NCBI GenBank assembly: GCA_016717595.1
Contig: JADKFE010000004.1
Span: 138,028-202,027 of the forward strand
DNA length: 64,000 nucleotides
Source of the DNA: Deltaproteobacteria bacterium
GTDB lineage: Bacteria > Myxococcota_A > UBA796 > CAJQPC01
Direction: 5' to 3'
The translations under genes were made by a program, and so were the position numbers. Shown here piece by piece: positions 50,178 through 60,899 of the stretch (position 1 is the stretch's first letter; each line of letters begins with the position of its first letter). Below the pieces are notes generated by a model. The model did not search any database, was not told the DNA's origin, and worked only from the letters and a program-made list of their open reading frames with translations.

Positions 50178-50251
50178 GGGGGGGGGGGGGGGGGGGCGGG
50201 GGGGGGCCGGCGGCGGGGGAGCGGCCGGCCCGCCGCGGGGGGGGGGGGGGG
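50178..50251. other. Extreme poly-G tracts (19, 9 and 15 G)
   Basis: Uninterrupted G runs at 50178-50196, 50198-50206 and 50237-50251, between the methyltransferase start and the HD-gene stop. Either a G-quadruplex-forming spacer or a sequencing artefact. Confidence 0.8.
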
Positions 50252-50256
50252 CCCCC

Positions 50257-51573
50257 TCACCCAAACAAAGGCCCACTCCACCGCCGCTTGTCGTTGAGGA
50301 GCTGCTTCGCCCGCTCCAGGGCCTCGGGGGCGACGTACAGTCGGGCGATGCGGCGCTCACGTTTGTAGCGCTCAAACACCTCGGTGGCCTGGGTGATGGG
50401 CATCGCCGCGGGGTGGGGGCCGGGGGTGCGGTTGAGCACGAAGATGGGCGGGGCGCTCTCGCGTTTTTGGCCCACGGCGGCGTAGCGGCTGAGCTTGCCT
50501 ACGGACGAGGCGGCGATGGTGTCGATGCCCGCCTCGCGCAGGGTGGCCTCGGCCCAGGTGAGATCGACCTCCTCCTCTGTGCCGTGAAGCTCGACGAGGC
50601 GCTCATACGGGCGGCGCTGGCTCACGGCCTGGGCCCAAGGATCTGCCGCTTGGCGCAGGTGCGCGATGAGGTGGATGTCGTCGATCTGGACGTACTCGTC
50701 CATGTCGGCGGGGAGACTGTAGGTGTTGCCCGGGCCGTTGAAGTAGCGGCGCAGCATCTCTTCAAACACGATGGACTTGTGGTGGAAATACACCATCACG
50801 AACATGTGGTAACGGGCCACGAGGAAGTCATCGAAGGCGTAGAGCGCGCGGCGATCCAGGGCCAAGGAGACGGTGTCGTTCTCGACGTAGACGCTCAGGT
50901 TGTTGAGCAGCCAGGGCACGTCGATCTGGCCGTATTTTGCCCCGGAGAAGTAGGAGTCGCGCACGAGGTAGTCCATGCGGTCGACGTCGAGCTCGGAGCT
51001 GATGATCTGGGAGAGCACGCGGCGGTGGTCGAGGCCGTTGATGATGAAGAAGTCGTCGGGGGCGGGCAGCTCGCGGGCGATGAGCGCCGCGACGTGCGCC
51101 GCCGTGAAAGGAAACCCCCGGGAGATCAAGGGGGTGAGCGAGGACTGGGTGAGCAGGCCGATGGTGTAGTCCTCGTGGCTCGCCCGGCGGTCGCCTCGGG
51201 CCTTGAGCACCTCGGGGGGCATGGCCGCGAGGCCCAGCGCGCGGAGCGACGGCATCGCGAACTCTGTGCAGTGCGAAAACGGCGCGTGGCCGAGGTCGTG
51301 GAGCAGGGCCGCGAGGCGCACACACTGGCGAAGCTCGGCGCGGCGGGGCTCGGGCAGGGGGTGGTCACGAAAGGCGAGGTCAAACGCCTGCCCGGCGAGG
51401 TGCATCACCCCGACGCTGTGCAGGAGCCGCGAGTGCGCGGCGCCGGGGAACGACCACTCCGAGAAGCCCATCTGCTTGATGCTGCGCAGACGGATGAGCG
51501 CGGGGTGGTCGATGAGGGGCTCTTCAGCCCGGCTGACGGGGATGGCCCCGAAGATTGGGTCGCGGACTTCCAT
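50257..51573 (-). CDS. HD-domain phosphohydrolase (dNTP triphosphohydrolase-like)
   Basis: 438 residues from the ATG at 51573 (MEVRDPIFGAIPVSRAEEPL), the usual start context of this family; the open frame upstream is low-complexity. HD motif residues are clear: HSRLLHSVGVMHLA, LLHDLGHAPFSH, then DVDRMDYLVRDSYFSG. It resembles the YdhJ/SAMHD1-like group, which hydrolyses dNTPs to nucleoside and triphosphate or acts on related substrates. No allosteric site can be judged by eye. Confidence 0.92.
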   Translation of the reverse strand: MEVRDPIFGAIPVSRAEEPLIDHPALIRLRSIKQMGFSEWSFPGAAHSRLLHSVGVMHLAGQAFDLAFRDHPLPEPRRAELRQCVRLAALLHDLGHAPFSHCTEFAMPSLRALGLAAMPPEVLKARGDRRASHEDYTIGLLTQSSLTPLISRGFPFTAAHVAALIARELPAPDDFFIINGLDHRRVLSQIISSELDVDRMDYLVRDSYFSGAKYGQIDVPWLLNNLSVYVENDTVSLALDRRALYAFDDFLVARYHMFVMVYFHHKSIVFEEMLRRYFNGPGNTYSLPADMDEYVQIDDIHLIAHLRQAADPWAQAVSQRRPYERLVELHGTEEEVDLTWAEATLREAGIDTIAASSVGKLSRYAAVGQKRESAPPIFVLNRTPGPHPAAMPITQATEVFERYKRERRIARLYVAPEALERAKQLLNDKRRWSGPLFG

Positions 51574-51663
51574 GCCCCGCCGCTTAACCGGGGACGGCGG
51601 CGGGCGCTGTGGGGTGGGGCGCAAAACGCGGCGGGGCGGGCGCTGGACTGAGGGGAGGCTCGG

Positions 51664-51713
51664 TGGCTCACCGCGCGGGCGAGACTCGGGCCGGGGTTTT
51701 GCGCGGTGAGCCA
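51664..51713. repeat. 13-bp perfect inverted repeat
   Basis: TGGCTCACCGCGC at 51664-51676 and its exact complement at 51701-51713 flank 24 bases that include GGGGTTTT. It lies upstream of the HD gene and just before the 43-bp tandem array. Possible hairpin or operator; no poly-T follows on either strand. Confidence 0.7.
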
Positions 51714-51723
51714 ATCACCAGGC

Positions 51724-51904
51724 GCGACCTGGGCCTGGGCCACGCCCGGTCAAAGAACGACCGACCAGGATCCAGATCGGGGCCAGGTTGGGAGGAGTCG
51801 CGACCGGCCGCGACCCAGGCATAGGACACGCTCCGTAAGCCATCGACCGACCGCGACCCAGGCCCAGGACACGCTCCGTAAGACATCGACCGACTGCGAC
51901 CTAG
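51724..51904. repeat. 43-bp tandem repeat array (about four units)
   Basis: Units begin at 51724, 51767, 51810, 51853 and 51896 with an exact 43-bp period. The last full units share GCGACCCAGG, GGACACGCTCCGTAAG and CATCGACCGAC; the first two are more diverged but keep the tail CGACCGACC in register. It lies in the 558-bp gap between the divergent HD and exosortase genes. The CGCTCCGTAA core is shared with the 42-bp array at 58272. Confidence 0.85.
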
Positions 51905-52131
51905 GCCGCTGACGCCCTCGTCCAGCCCATGACGCCCAGACAGGCCTTCGGTTGCCGCTAATCACCCCGCCCGGGCGACCGGACAAACCCCAGACCGGCT
52001 CCACCCTCGATCGCCCTTGGCGTGAGCGTCTCGGGCCCATCGTGCCCCCTGCACACCCTCTGCACAAACTCCCCTCCCCGCCGCCTCGCCCCCTGCGAGG
52101 CCCCGCCCAAGCGGCCGGGCATGTTGTGGGC

Positions 52132-53601
52132 ATGACCCGCCTCGCCACCCTCCTCCTGATCCCCGGCCTCGTCGCCCTCGCCGCCGAGCCCGCGCTGTGG
52201 CTCGTTGAGCAGTGGCGGCGGCCCATCGACGGCTCCGCCGGGGTGCTCGCCGCGCTGGCCGCGCTGGGCCTCGCCGCCCGCGCCGCCCGCAGCGGCCCCG
52301 ACCCCTCCCCTGGCGCTGAGGCCCGCCTCGCCTGGGGCCTCGTCGCCCTGGCCGCCGCCTCCCGACTGCTCGGCCGCGTGCTCGCCGTGAACCACCTGGG
52401 CGGCGCGGCCTTGTGCCTCGACGTGATGGCCATCGCCTTGGGCCTCGGCCTGCACAGACGCCCCGTCCCCGCCTCGCCCATGGGCCTCGCGGCTTTGTTC
52501 GCCATGTCGTTGCCGCTCGAGTATTGGGTGCAGCGCGCCGCCGGGCACCCCATGCGGCTCGCCGCCGCCGCCGCCGCCGAGGCCTTGCTCTCGCCGTTTG
52601 TGTCGGATCTCACCCGGCGCGGCGCGATGCTCAGCCGACCGGGTGTTCAGATCGCCGTGGAGCTGCCCTGCTCGGGATCTCAAGGGCTCACGCTGTTGTT
52701 GACCCTGGCGATGTTCTTGGGCGTCACCCGGCGCGGGGTTGGGCCGCTCATCGCCCTGGCCGCCGTGGGCGCATTGAGCACAAACGCCCTGCGTGTGGCG
52801 CTGTTTGTGCTGCGTCCCGACTGGCTCGCCGAGCCCGCGCACAGCGTCGTCGGCCTCGTCACCTTGGCCTTGGGCGCCGCCCCCACCTTGTGGCTCGCCC
52901 AGCGCCTGCCCACCCTCACCCCGGCGCCGCCCCGCGCCGCCCCGCCTTGGGCCTGTCCCCCCGCCGTCGCCGCAGCCTGCTCCGTCGCCGCCGTGCTCAT
53001 CACCCTGGCCCCGCAGAGACCGGTTGACCTCAGCGTGGCCAGCCCAGGCGCCTCCTTACCAGCGAGTTTAGGCGCGCGGCACGGCGTCCCGCGCCCGCTC
53101 TCGCCGGAGGAGACGAGCTACCTGGAGAGGTTCGGCGGCCACGTCGAGAAGCGGCTCTACGACGGCGACGGGGACAGGCCCTCCCTCGTCCTCTTGCTGC
53201 GCACCACGGCGCCGCTGCGCCACCTGCACGAGCCCTCTGTGTGCCTTCGCGCCGCGGGCAACACGGTGGAATACCTGGGCGTGCGCCATGACCTCTCGCC
53301 CACGGTCACCTGGCGGGCGACGAGCCCTGAGGGCGCCGTCTACCGGGTGCAGGCCAGCTTCTTCTCCGAGCGTGGAGAGTGGGCGAGCTCTGGCGCCGAG
53401 GCCGCGTGGCGCTGGCTCGCCGCGCCGGGCACCTCCTGGGCCATGCTCCAGCGGATCACCCCTTGGGCGCTGTGTGAGGACGACCCCACCCCTTGCCTGA
53501 GCCTTGAGCGAGAGCTGGCCCAGGCCCTCGATCTGCCGCCGCCGCCCCACAACTCATCACAGACGATCGACCTCCCCCAACCCCTCGCGTCCAACCCCTG
53601 A
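52132..53601 (+). CDS. Exosortase with fused EpsI-like domain
   Basis: 489 residues from the ATG at 52132; an open extension upstream is Pro-rich and lacks support. Multiple membrane helices carry the exosortase triad: Cys180 in VELPCSGSQG, Arg221 in TNALRVALF, and His237 in EPAHSVVGLV. Exosortases are membrane transpeptidases that cleave PEP-CTERM-type tails. After the last helix, ~190 residues resemble EpsI/DUF3485 (LHEPSVCLRAAGNTVEYLG), found fused or adjacent in several exosortase types. The next gene, 14 bp away, ends in a PEP-CTERM tail, so this looks like a dedicated enzyme-substrate pair. Confidence 0.87.
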   Translation: MTRLATLLLIPGLVALAAEPALWLVEQWRRPIDGSAGVLAALAALGLAARAARSGPDPSPGAEARLAWGLVALAAASRLLGRVLAVNHLGGAALCLDVMAIALGLGLHRRPVPASPMGLAALFAMSLPLEYWVQRAAGHPMRLAAAAAAEALLSPFVSDLTRRGAMLSRPGVQIAVELPCSGSQGLTLLLTLAMFLGVTRRGVGPLIALAAVGALSTNALRVALFVLRPDWLAEPAHSVVGLVTLALGAAPTLWLAQRLPTLTPAPPRAAPPWACPPAVAAACSVAAVLITLAPQRPVDLSVASPGASLPASLGARHGVPRPLSPEETSYLERFGGHVEKRLYDGDGDRPSLVLLLRTTAPLRHLHEPSVCLRAAGNTVEYLGVRHDLSPTVTWRATSPEGAVYRVQASFFSERGEWASSGAEAAWRWLAAPGTSWAMLQRITPWALCEDDPTPCLSLERELAQALDLPPPPHNSSQTIDLPQPLASNP

Positions 53602-53615
53602 TCCTGGAGCCCGTC

Positions 53616-55613
53616 ATGCTTCACCTGCTCACCCTCACGCTCTGGAGCGCCGCCGCCTTCGCCGAGAGCCCCGCCGGGGGCATGATGGAGGCGATCACCG
53701 CCCAAGGCGAGGTCAGCGCTCTGCCGATGCTCAAGAGCGACGTGACCGTGCGCATCTCGGGCGACCTCGCCACGGTGAGCCTGATCCAGACCTTCCACAA
53801 CCCCAACGAGGGGGATCTGAGCGCCCGTTATCTGTTCCCGCTGCCTGACGACGCCGCGGTCTACAGCATGCTGTACAAGGTCGGCGATCTGGTCGTCGAG
53901 GGCCAGATCCGCGAGCGACACGTCGCCCAGGCCGAGTTTGATCAGGCCAAAGCTGAGGGCAAACAGGCGGCGCTGCTCACCCAGCACAAACCGAACGTCT
54001 TCACCCAAGACATCGCCAACCTGCCCGGCGGCGAGACCGTGCAGGTCGAGATTCGTTACGCCCAGCCCGTGCCGATGCTGGATGGGGCGTACACCTGGCA
54101 CTTTCCGATGGTCGTGGGGCCTCGTTACCAGCCCGGAGACGCGGGCAGCCTGCCCGGCGCGGCCCCCGCGCTGAGCCAGTGGACCGTCGCGGCCTCCACC
54201 GAGGTGACCCTGCCCGAGACCATCGACGCCGACCGTGTTCGCCTGCGGGTGCTCCTCGACGGCGGCGCCCCGGTCTCCGGCATCCAGAGCCCGTCTCACC
54301 CCGTCGTGATCACCGAGGACGGCGCCCAGCACCGCACGGTCAACCTCGCGTCCGACCGCACGCTCGACAACAAAGACTTCGTGCTCACCTACCGTCTGGG
54401 CGGCGAGCAGCTCGCGGCGGCGGTGAACACAAACGGCGACGGCGGCGAGGGTGTGGTGAGCCTGCTGTTGAGCCCGCCCACCTCGATCCCCGCCGAGCGT
54501 CAGATCCCCCGGGAGCTGGTGTTTGTGCTCGACACCTCCTGCTCGATGAGCGGCGCGCCCATGGACACCAGCCGTCTGTTCATGGAGGAGGCGCTGAAGA
54601 CCTTGGGCAAAGACGACAGCTTCCGCCTGCTCAACTTCTCAAGCAGCGTCGGCGCGCTCTCCGATGAGCCTCTGCGGGCCACGCCGGAGAACCTCAAGCT
54701 CGCGCACAAACACCTCCAGCGCCTCGACGCCGGAGGCGGCACCGACATGCGCCTGGGCATCGAGGCCGCCTTGGGCCAAGAGGCCGAGCCCGGCGTGATG
54801 CGTATCGTCGTGTTCTTGACCGATGGGTACATCGGCAACGAGGGCGACATCATCCCCTTGGTGGAGCGCCTTCGTGGCGACGCGCGGCTGTTCTCGTTGG
54901 GGGTTGGCAGCTCGGTGAACCGCTGGCTTCTGGAGGAGCTCGCCCGGGCCGGGCGCGGCGTCGCGCGAATTGTGCTGGATGACGACGCGGCCAAAGACGC
55001 CGCCCGCGCCTTGGCCCAGCGCATCGCCGCCCCGGCGCTCACCGACCTGCAGATCGTGTGGGGTGACGCCCCCGTGGAGCAGGTGAGCCCGGCGCGGCTG
55101 CCCGATCTGTTCATGGGCCAGCCCGTGCGAGTGCTCGCCCGCTACACCCGCGGCGGACGTTACCCCGTGATCCTTCGGGGGCGCCAAGGCGATGAGATCG
55201 TTGAGCTTCGTGTGGACCTCGTCCTGCCCGAGCGCAGCGACGGCGGCGCCGCCTTGCCGACCTTGTGGGCCCGGAGCCTCATTCAAGACCGCATGATCGA
55301 CTACCTCTCGCCCTTCGCCGACCCGACGCGCCGCCAGGCCTTGGAGCAGGAGATCACGTCGTTGGGCTTAGAGCACCACCTCATCACCCAGTGGACCTCG
55401 TTTGTGGCCGTGGCCCACGAGGCCCAGCTCGCCCAGCGCGGCGGGCCTACGCTGAACGTCGTGACGCCCACCCCCCATGGCGTCTCAAGCTATGGCGGCG
55501 GCGGCGGGTTCTCCGGCGTCGGCGGCGCCACCCCCGAGCCCGCCACGGGCCTCGCGCTCACGCTCCTCGCCGCCGGGGCGGCCTGGGTCGGTCGTAAACG
55601 CGCCCAGGCGTAG
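53616..55613 (+). CDS. VIT/vWA-domain protein with PEP-CTERM sorting signal
   Basis: 665 residues, GGAG upstream of the ATG. The signal peptide cleaves near AAFA-ESP. A VIT domain (DVTVRISGDLATVSLIQTF, RHVAQAEFDQAKAEGKQAAL, PNVFTQDIANLPGGETVQV) is followed by a vWA domain with an intact MIDAS (VLDTSCSMSG, then GGGTDMRLG and VFLTDGYIGNE). This is the inter-alpha-trypsin-inhibitor heavy-chain-like layout. The C-terminus reads TPEPATGLALTLLAAGAAW then GRKRAQA: PEP motif, helix, basic tail. Surface attachment by the exosortase encoded just upstream is the obvious inference. Confidence 0.92.
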   Translation: MLHLLTLTLWSAAAFAESPAGGMMEAITAQGEVSALPMLKSDVTVRISGDLATVSLIQTFHNPNEGDLSARYLFPLPDDAAVYSMLYKVGDLVVEGQIRERHVAQAEFDQAKAEGKQAALLTQHKPNVFTQDIANLPGGETVQVEIRYAQPVPMLDGAYTWHFPMVVGPRYQPGDAGSLPGAAPALSQWTVAASTEVTLPETIDADRVRLRVLLDGGAPVSGIQSPSHPVVITEDGAQHRTVNLASDRTLDNKDFVLTYRLGGEQLAAAVNTNGDGGEGVVSLLLSPPTSIPAERQIPRELVFVLDTSCSMSGAPMDTSRLFMEEALKTLGKDDSFRLLNFSSSVGALSDEPLRATPENLKLAHKHLQRLDAGGGTDMRLGIEAALGQEAEPGVMRIVVFLTDGYIGNEGDIIPLVERLRGDARLFSLGVGSSVNRWLLEELARAGRGVARIVLDDDAAKDAARALAQRIAAPALTDLQIVWGDAPVEQVSPARLPDLFMGQPVRVLARYTRGGRYPVILRGRQGDEIVELRVDLVLPERSDGGAALPTLWARSLIQDRMIDYLSPFADPTRRQALEQEITSLGLEHHLITQWTSFVAVAHEAQLAQRGGPTLNVVTPTPHGVSSYGGGGGFSGVGGATPEPATGLALTLLAAGAAWVGRKRAQA

Positions 55614-55694
55614 GGGCGCCGGGAGGATTCTTCCGCCCGAACCCGGGCCGAGGCTGGTATCTTGGGGCTCCCCCCTCCAAAGACGGAGCCCCCA

Positions 55695-58229
<2,535 letters not shown>

Positions 58230-58271
58230 CGGGGGGGTGGGGCGGCGGCTCATCCCGCCGTCCCCCGATCC

Positions 58272-58515
58272 CTCCGAGCCACAACCGGGCGCCCGGTGGC
58301 CCTCCGTAAGAATCTCCGAGCCACAGCCGGGCGCCCGCTTGCGCTCCGTAAATGTCTCCGAACCACAACCGCGCCGCCCGGTTGTCAACCGGTCAACTCC
58401 CCGAAGCACAACCGGGCACCCGATGGCGCTCCTTAAAGGCCTCCGAACCGCAACCGGGCGCCCGCTGGCGCTCCGTAAAGGTCTCCGAACCGCAACCGGG
58501 CGCGTTCAGCCGCCT
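58272..58515. repeat. 42-bp tandem repeat array (six units)
   Basis: Units start at 58272, 58314, 58356, about 58399, 58441 and 58483, a 42-bp period with one 43. The consensus contains CTCCGAACC, CAACCGGGCGCCCG and GCGCTCCGTAAA. The array fills the 307-bp gap between the convergent MopE-like and lipoprotein genes. Since 42 is a multiple of three, several frames are open and give 14-residue repeats, but no start or family supports coding. Confidence 0.9.
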
Positions 58516-58536
58516 CGGAGCCCTCGGCGACTCCCC

Positions 58537-58965
58537 TCACCGCATCACGGCCCGCTTCTCATCCAGCTTCGCCGCGCCTTCGTCCAGGCGGGCGGTGAGC
58601 TTGTCGAGGGTCTCTTGGAGGGCGACCTCGCTGGGGCGGCCCATCGCCTCGCGGACGAGGCCGAAGCGGAACTCGAGCTCGGTGGCGAGGCGGGGGTCGA
58701 CGTCGCGGCGGATGAGGGGCTCAAGCTCGGGCAAGAAGGAGCCGCGGCGAACGGCGTCGACCTCGGCCTTCGCGCCCTCTTTGTCGCCCGCGCGCCAGCG
58801 GCGCATCGCCTCGTCGAGACCGGCCCTCACGGTGAGCGCGCGCTGGGTCCACAGGCCGTCGGTGTACACGGACGCCGCCGCCGGGAGCACCGGGGGCTCC
58901 TCGGAGGGGTCAGCGGGCGCGGGCGGGGCCCCGCTGCAGGACCAGAGCACCAGGATCCACAGCAT
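58537..58965 (-). CDS. Small lipoprotein of unknown function
   Basis: 142 residues from the ATG at 58965, which gives the short lipobox MLWILVLWSC-SG; the ATG at 59010 would overlap the next gene. After a Pro/Ala spacer the mature part is helical (RALTVRAGLDEAMRRWRAGD, ALQETLDKLTARLDEGAAKL). No family recognised. Confidence 0.65.
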   Translation of the reverse strand: MLWILVLWSCSGAPPAPADPSEEPPVLPAAASVYTDGLWTQRALTVRAGLDEAMRRWRAGDKEGAKAEVDAVRRGSFLPELEPLIRRDVDPRLATELEFRFGLVREAMGRPSEVALQETLDKLTARLDEGAAKLDEKRAVMR

Positions 58966-59006
58966 GGAGCGCGGATAACCTGCCCCGGGCGACCGCGCAG
59001 CGCGGA

Positions 59007-59465
59007 TCACGGCAAACTAAAGCCGAGGACGTTGCCCCCGGCGGCGATCACGCCCAAGAACACGCCGGTCATCACCGTCGCCCCGACGAGGCCGCCGCTG
59101 ATCGCCGCGAGGGCCGCTCGGGAGCGCGCCGCGTCTTGGTAGCCCTGAACATAGCCGTTGCGGTATTCTGCCGGGCGGGTGCTCCAGTCGGCGTTGAGCG
59201 GCGGCGCCGGCGGGTTCGCGGCGTAATGGATCACCGGGGTCACCGCCACGGCCAGGCCCATGGCGCCGCCGCAGGGGCCAAACGCCAACAGCACCGCGCC
59301 CCCGGCGACGCTCCCGGCACAACCCCCCGCGGCGGGGCGCACCCAGTCCAGCGACCGGGCGTCGGCGTCGCCGTCGAGGAGTCCTTGGCCGTAGCTGTCA
59401 GCGGCCAGAGGCGGCGGCGCCGTGGCCAAGGCGGCGCCGAGCAGCACAAGGCCGAAGACGCCCAC
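59007..59465 (-). CDS. Gly-rich membrane-associated protein, paralogue of the adjacent gene
   Basis: 152 residues. A signal-like N-terminus (FGLVLLGAALATA) is followed by ADSYGQGLLDGDADARSLDW, two glycine-rich hydrophobic helices (SVAGGAVLLAFGPCGGAMGL, TPVI), then YRNGYVQGYQDAARSRAALA and a last Gly-rich helix. The YxxGYxxGYxDxAR repeat and helix order are the same as in the gene at 59469, so the two are tandem duplicates. Function unknown; glycine-zipper helices suggest membrane association. Confidence 0.65.
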   Translation of the reverse strand: MGVFGLVLLGAALATAPPPLAADSYGQGLLDGDADARSLDWVRPAAGGCAGSVAGGAVLLAFGPCGGAMGLAVAVTPVIHYAANPPAPPLNADWSTRPAEYRNGYVQGYQDAARSRAALAAISGGLVGATVMTGVFLGVIAAGGNVLGFSLP

Positions 59466-59468
59466 GGC

Positions 59469-59945
59469 TCAGAGGGGGATGAAGAGGTTGTCGGTGGCGA
59501 AGCCGACGATCACCAGCCCGCCGACGGCGACGGCGGTGCCCACCCCGGCGCCCAACATCGCCGCGCTCGTGCCGACCACCTGCCTGCGCGCCCGCCGGGT
59601 TTTGTCGTAGCCCTCGGTGTAGCCCAAGGCGTAGGGCGGCGAGGCCTCGGCCCAGGGGCCGATCGGCGGGGGCACCGCGGGGCGGGTGGTGGCGATCACG
59701 GTTGGGCCCAGGCAGGTGCCGAGGAGCATCGGCGCGCCGACCACCCCCGCGCAGCCCACAGACACCGCCATGAGCCCAAAGCCGATGCCGAAGGAGCGCG
59801 CGGCGACGGGCTTGGGGTCTTCAGCACGGGCGGCGTCTTGGCCCGCGGCGAAGCCCTGGTTGTACTCGGCGCGCGCCTCGGGCTCACGGGGCGGCGCGGC
59901 CTCGGCGGCCCCGAAGGAGAGCGTGAGCAGCGGCAGGATCAGCAT
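59469..59945 (-). CDS. Gly-rich membrane-associated protein, paralogue of the adjacent gene
   Basis: 158 residues from the ATG at 59945 (MLILPLLTLSFGAAEA-AP, a signal peptide). The mature part contains YNQGFAAGQDAAR, Gly-rich helices (FGIGFGLMAVSVGCAGVVG), YALGYTEGYDKTRRARR and a final helix. It mirrors the downstream gene, 3 bp away. No family recognised. Confidence 0.65.
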   Translation of the reverse strand: MLILPLLTLSFGAAEAAPPREPEARAEYNQGFAAGQDAARAEDPKPVAARSFGIGFGLMAVSVGCAGVVGAPMLLGTCLGPTVIATTRPAVPPPIGPWAEASPPYALGYTEGYDKTRRARRQVVGTSAAMLGAGVGTAVAVGGLVIVGFATDNLFIPL

Positions 59946-60042
59946 ACGCGGCGTCCCATGTCGGGCTCCTCGGAGTGCCTGAGGAGTGTACACCCGGCCG
60001 GTGGTGGTCGGGTGGGATCGGGTGAGTTGCCAGCGGGCGGGT

Positions 60043-60675
60043 TCAGGGGAGCTGCTCAAATTGGGGGTGGCGCGGGAGGTGCTGGATGGCCAGGTCAACC
60101 CACTCCGGGGGCTCGCCGTACCGTTTGCGGAGCTGGCCGTCTTGGGTGCGAGCGTAGAGGGTCGCAGTGTGGCCGTCGATGGAGTTTTCGTCGATGGAGT
60201 TGTCGAGGAGATATGCGCGATCAACAAACGCCAAGGAGAGAGCTAGGTTCTCCATTGCGCCGAAGTATCGGCTCACAATCTTGTTTCGAGGGACATCGTG
60301 GCCGCCTTCGACCACACGCTGCTGCACTCGGCGAATGTTGATCGCAGGGTCGGTCGTGCCGATGAAGAACAGGCGGATGAAATAGCCCCTCTCCTTGGCC
60401 CGGCGAAGAAACTCCAGCTTGTCGGGGGCGGAGAACACGGTCTCAAAGGCCATACCCGAACCTTGCATCAGCAGGGTCTCCCGGCGCTCGGCGGCCCAAC
60501 GGGCGGCCTGAAGCACGGCCTCGGGGTTGTTCCAGCCGCCAAAGCGCTCCTCGGCGATGACGTCGGGGTTGATGTACTCCGCGCCGAGGCTCCACTCGTG
60601 CTGCACAAGCGCCTCTGTGGTGGTCGTCTTTCCAGAACCATTCGGGCCAGCGATGACGAGCAGGTCAGGCCTCAC
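60043..60675 (-). CDS. Zeta-toxin-like P-loop kinase
   Basis: 210 residues from a GTG that overlaps the stop of the upstream small gene (GTGA). The P-loop VIAGPNGSGKTTT is followed by INPDVIAEERFGG, FETVFSAPDKLEFLRRAKER and RRVQQRVVEGGHDVPRNKI, the block order of zeta-toxin-like (UDP-GlcNAc kinase) and AAA_33-type proteins. True zeta toxins phosphorylate peptidoglycan precursors. The N-terminal position of the P-loop and GGHDVP favour that superfamily, but substrate and toxicity are unproven. Paired with a 63-residue partner. Confidence 0.82.
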   Translation of the reverse strand: MRPDLLVIAGPNGSGKTTTTEALVQHEWSLGAEYINPDVIAEERFGGWNNPEAVLQAARWAAERRETLLMQGSGMAFETVFSAPDKLEFLRRAKERGYFIRLFFIGTTDPAINIRRVQQRVVEGGHDVPRNKIVSRYFGAMENLALSLAFVDRAYLLDNSIDENSIDGHTATLYARTQDGQLRKRYGEPPEWVDLAIQHLPRHPQFEQLP

Positions 60676-60863
60676 GTTTGGCCCGGCTTAGCGCGCTGCT
60701 CCATCCATCGCTTCGCGACGCGGGCCGAGATCTCGTCCGCCACTGCGCGCTCGCGCGCCTCACGCTTCGCCCGGACCTGGGCGAAGGCGCTGTGCATCAG
60801 CTCCGCCAGCTCCTCATCCGTGGGCTCAAACTCGGGGTCTCGAAGGTTGATTTTGCGTTTCAT
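60672..60863 (-). CDS. Small charged protein, candidate antitoxin
   Basis: 63 residues, highly charged and helical (LRDPEFEPTDEELAELMHSA, VRAKREARERAVADEI). It overlaps the zeta-toxin-like gene by 4 bp and precedes it, the usual antitoxin-first order. It does not obviously match the epsilon antitoxin; similar short partners accompany many zeta-like genes. Confidence 0.7.
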   Translation of the reverse strand: MKRKINLRDPEFEPTDEELAELMHSAFAQVRAKREARERAVADEISARVAKRWMEQRAKPGQT

Positions 60864-60899
60864 ACCTTCACGATACTCGCCCGCTCAGACCTAGTCAAC

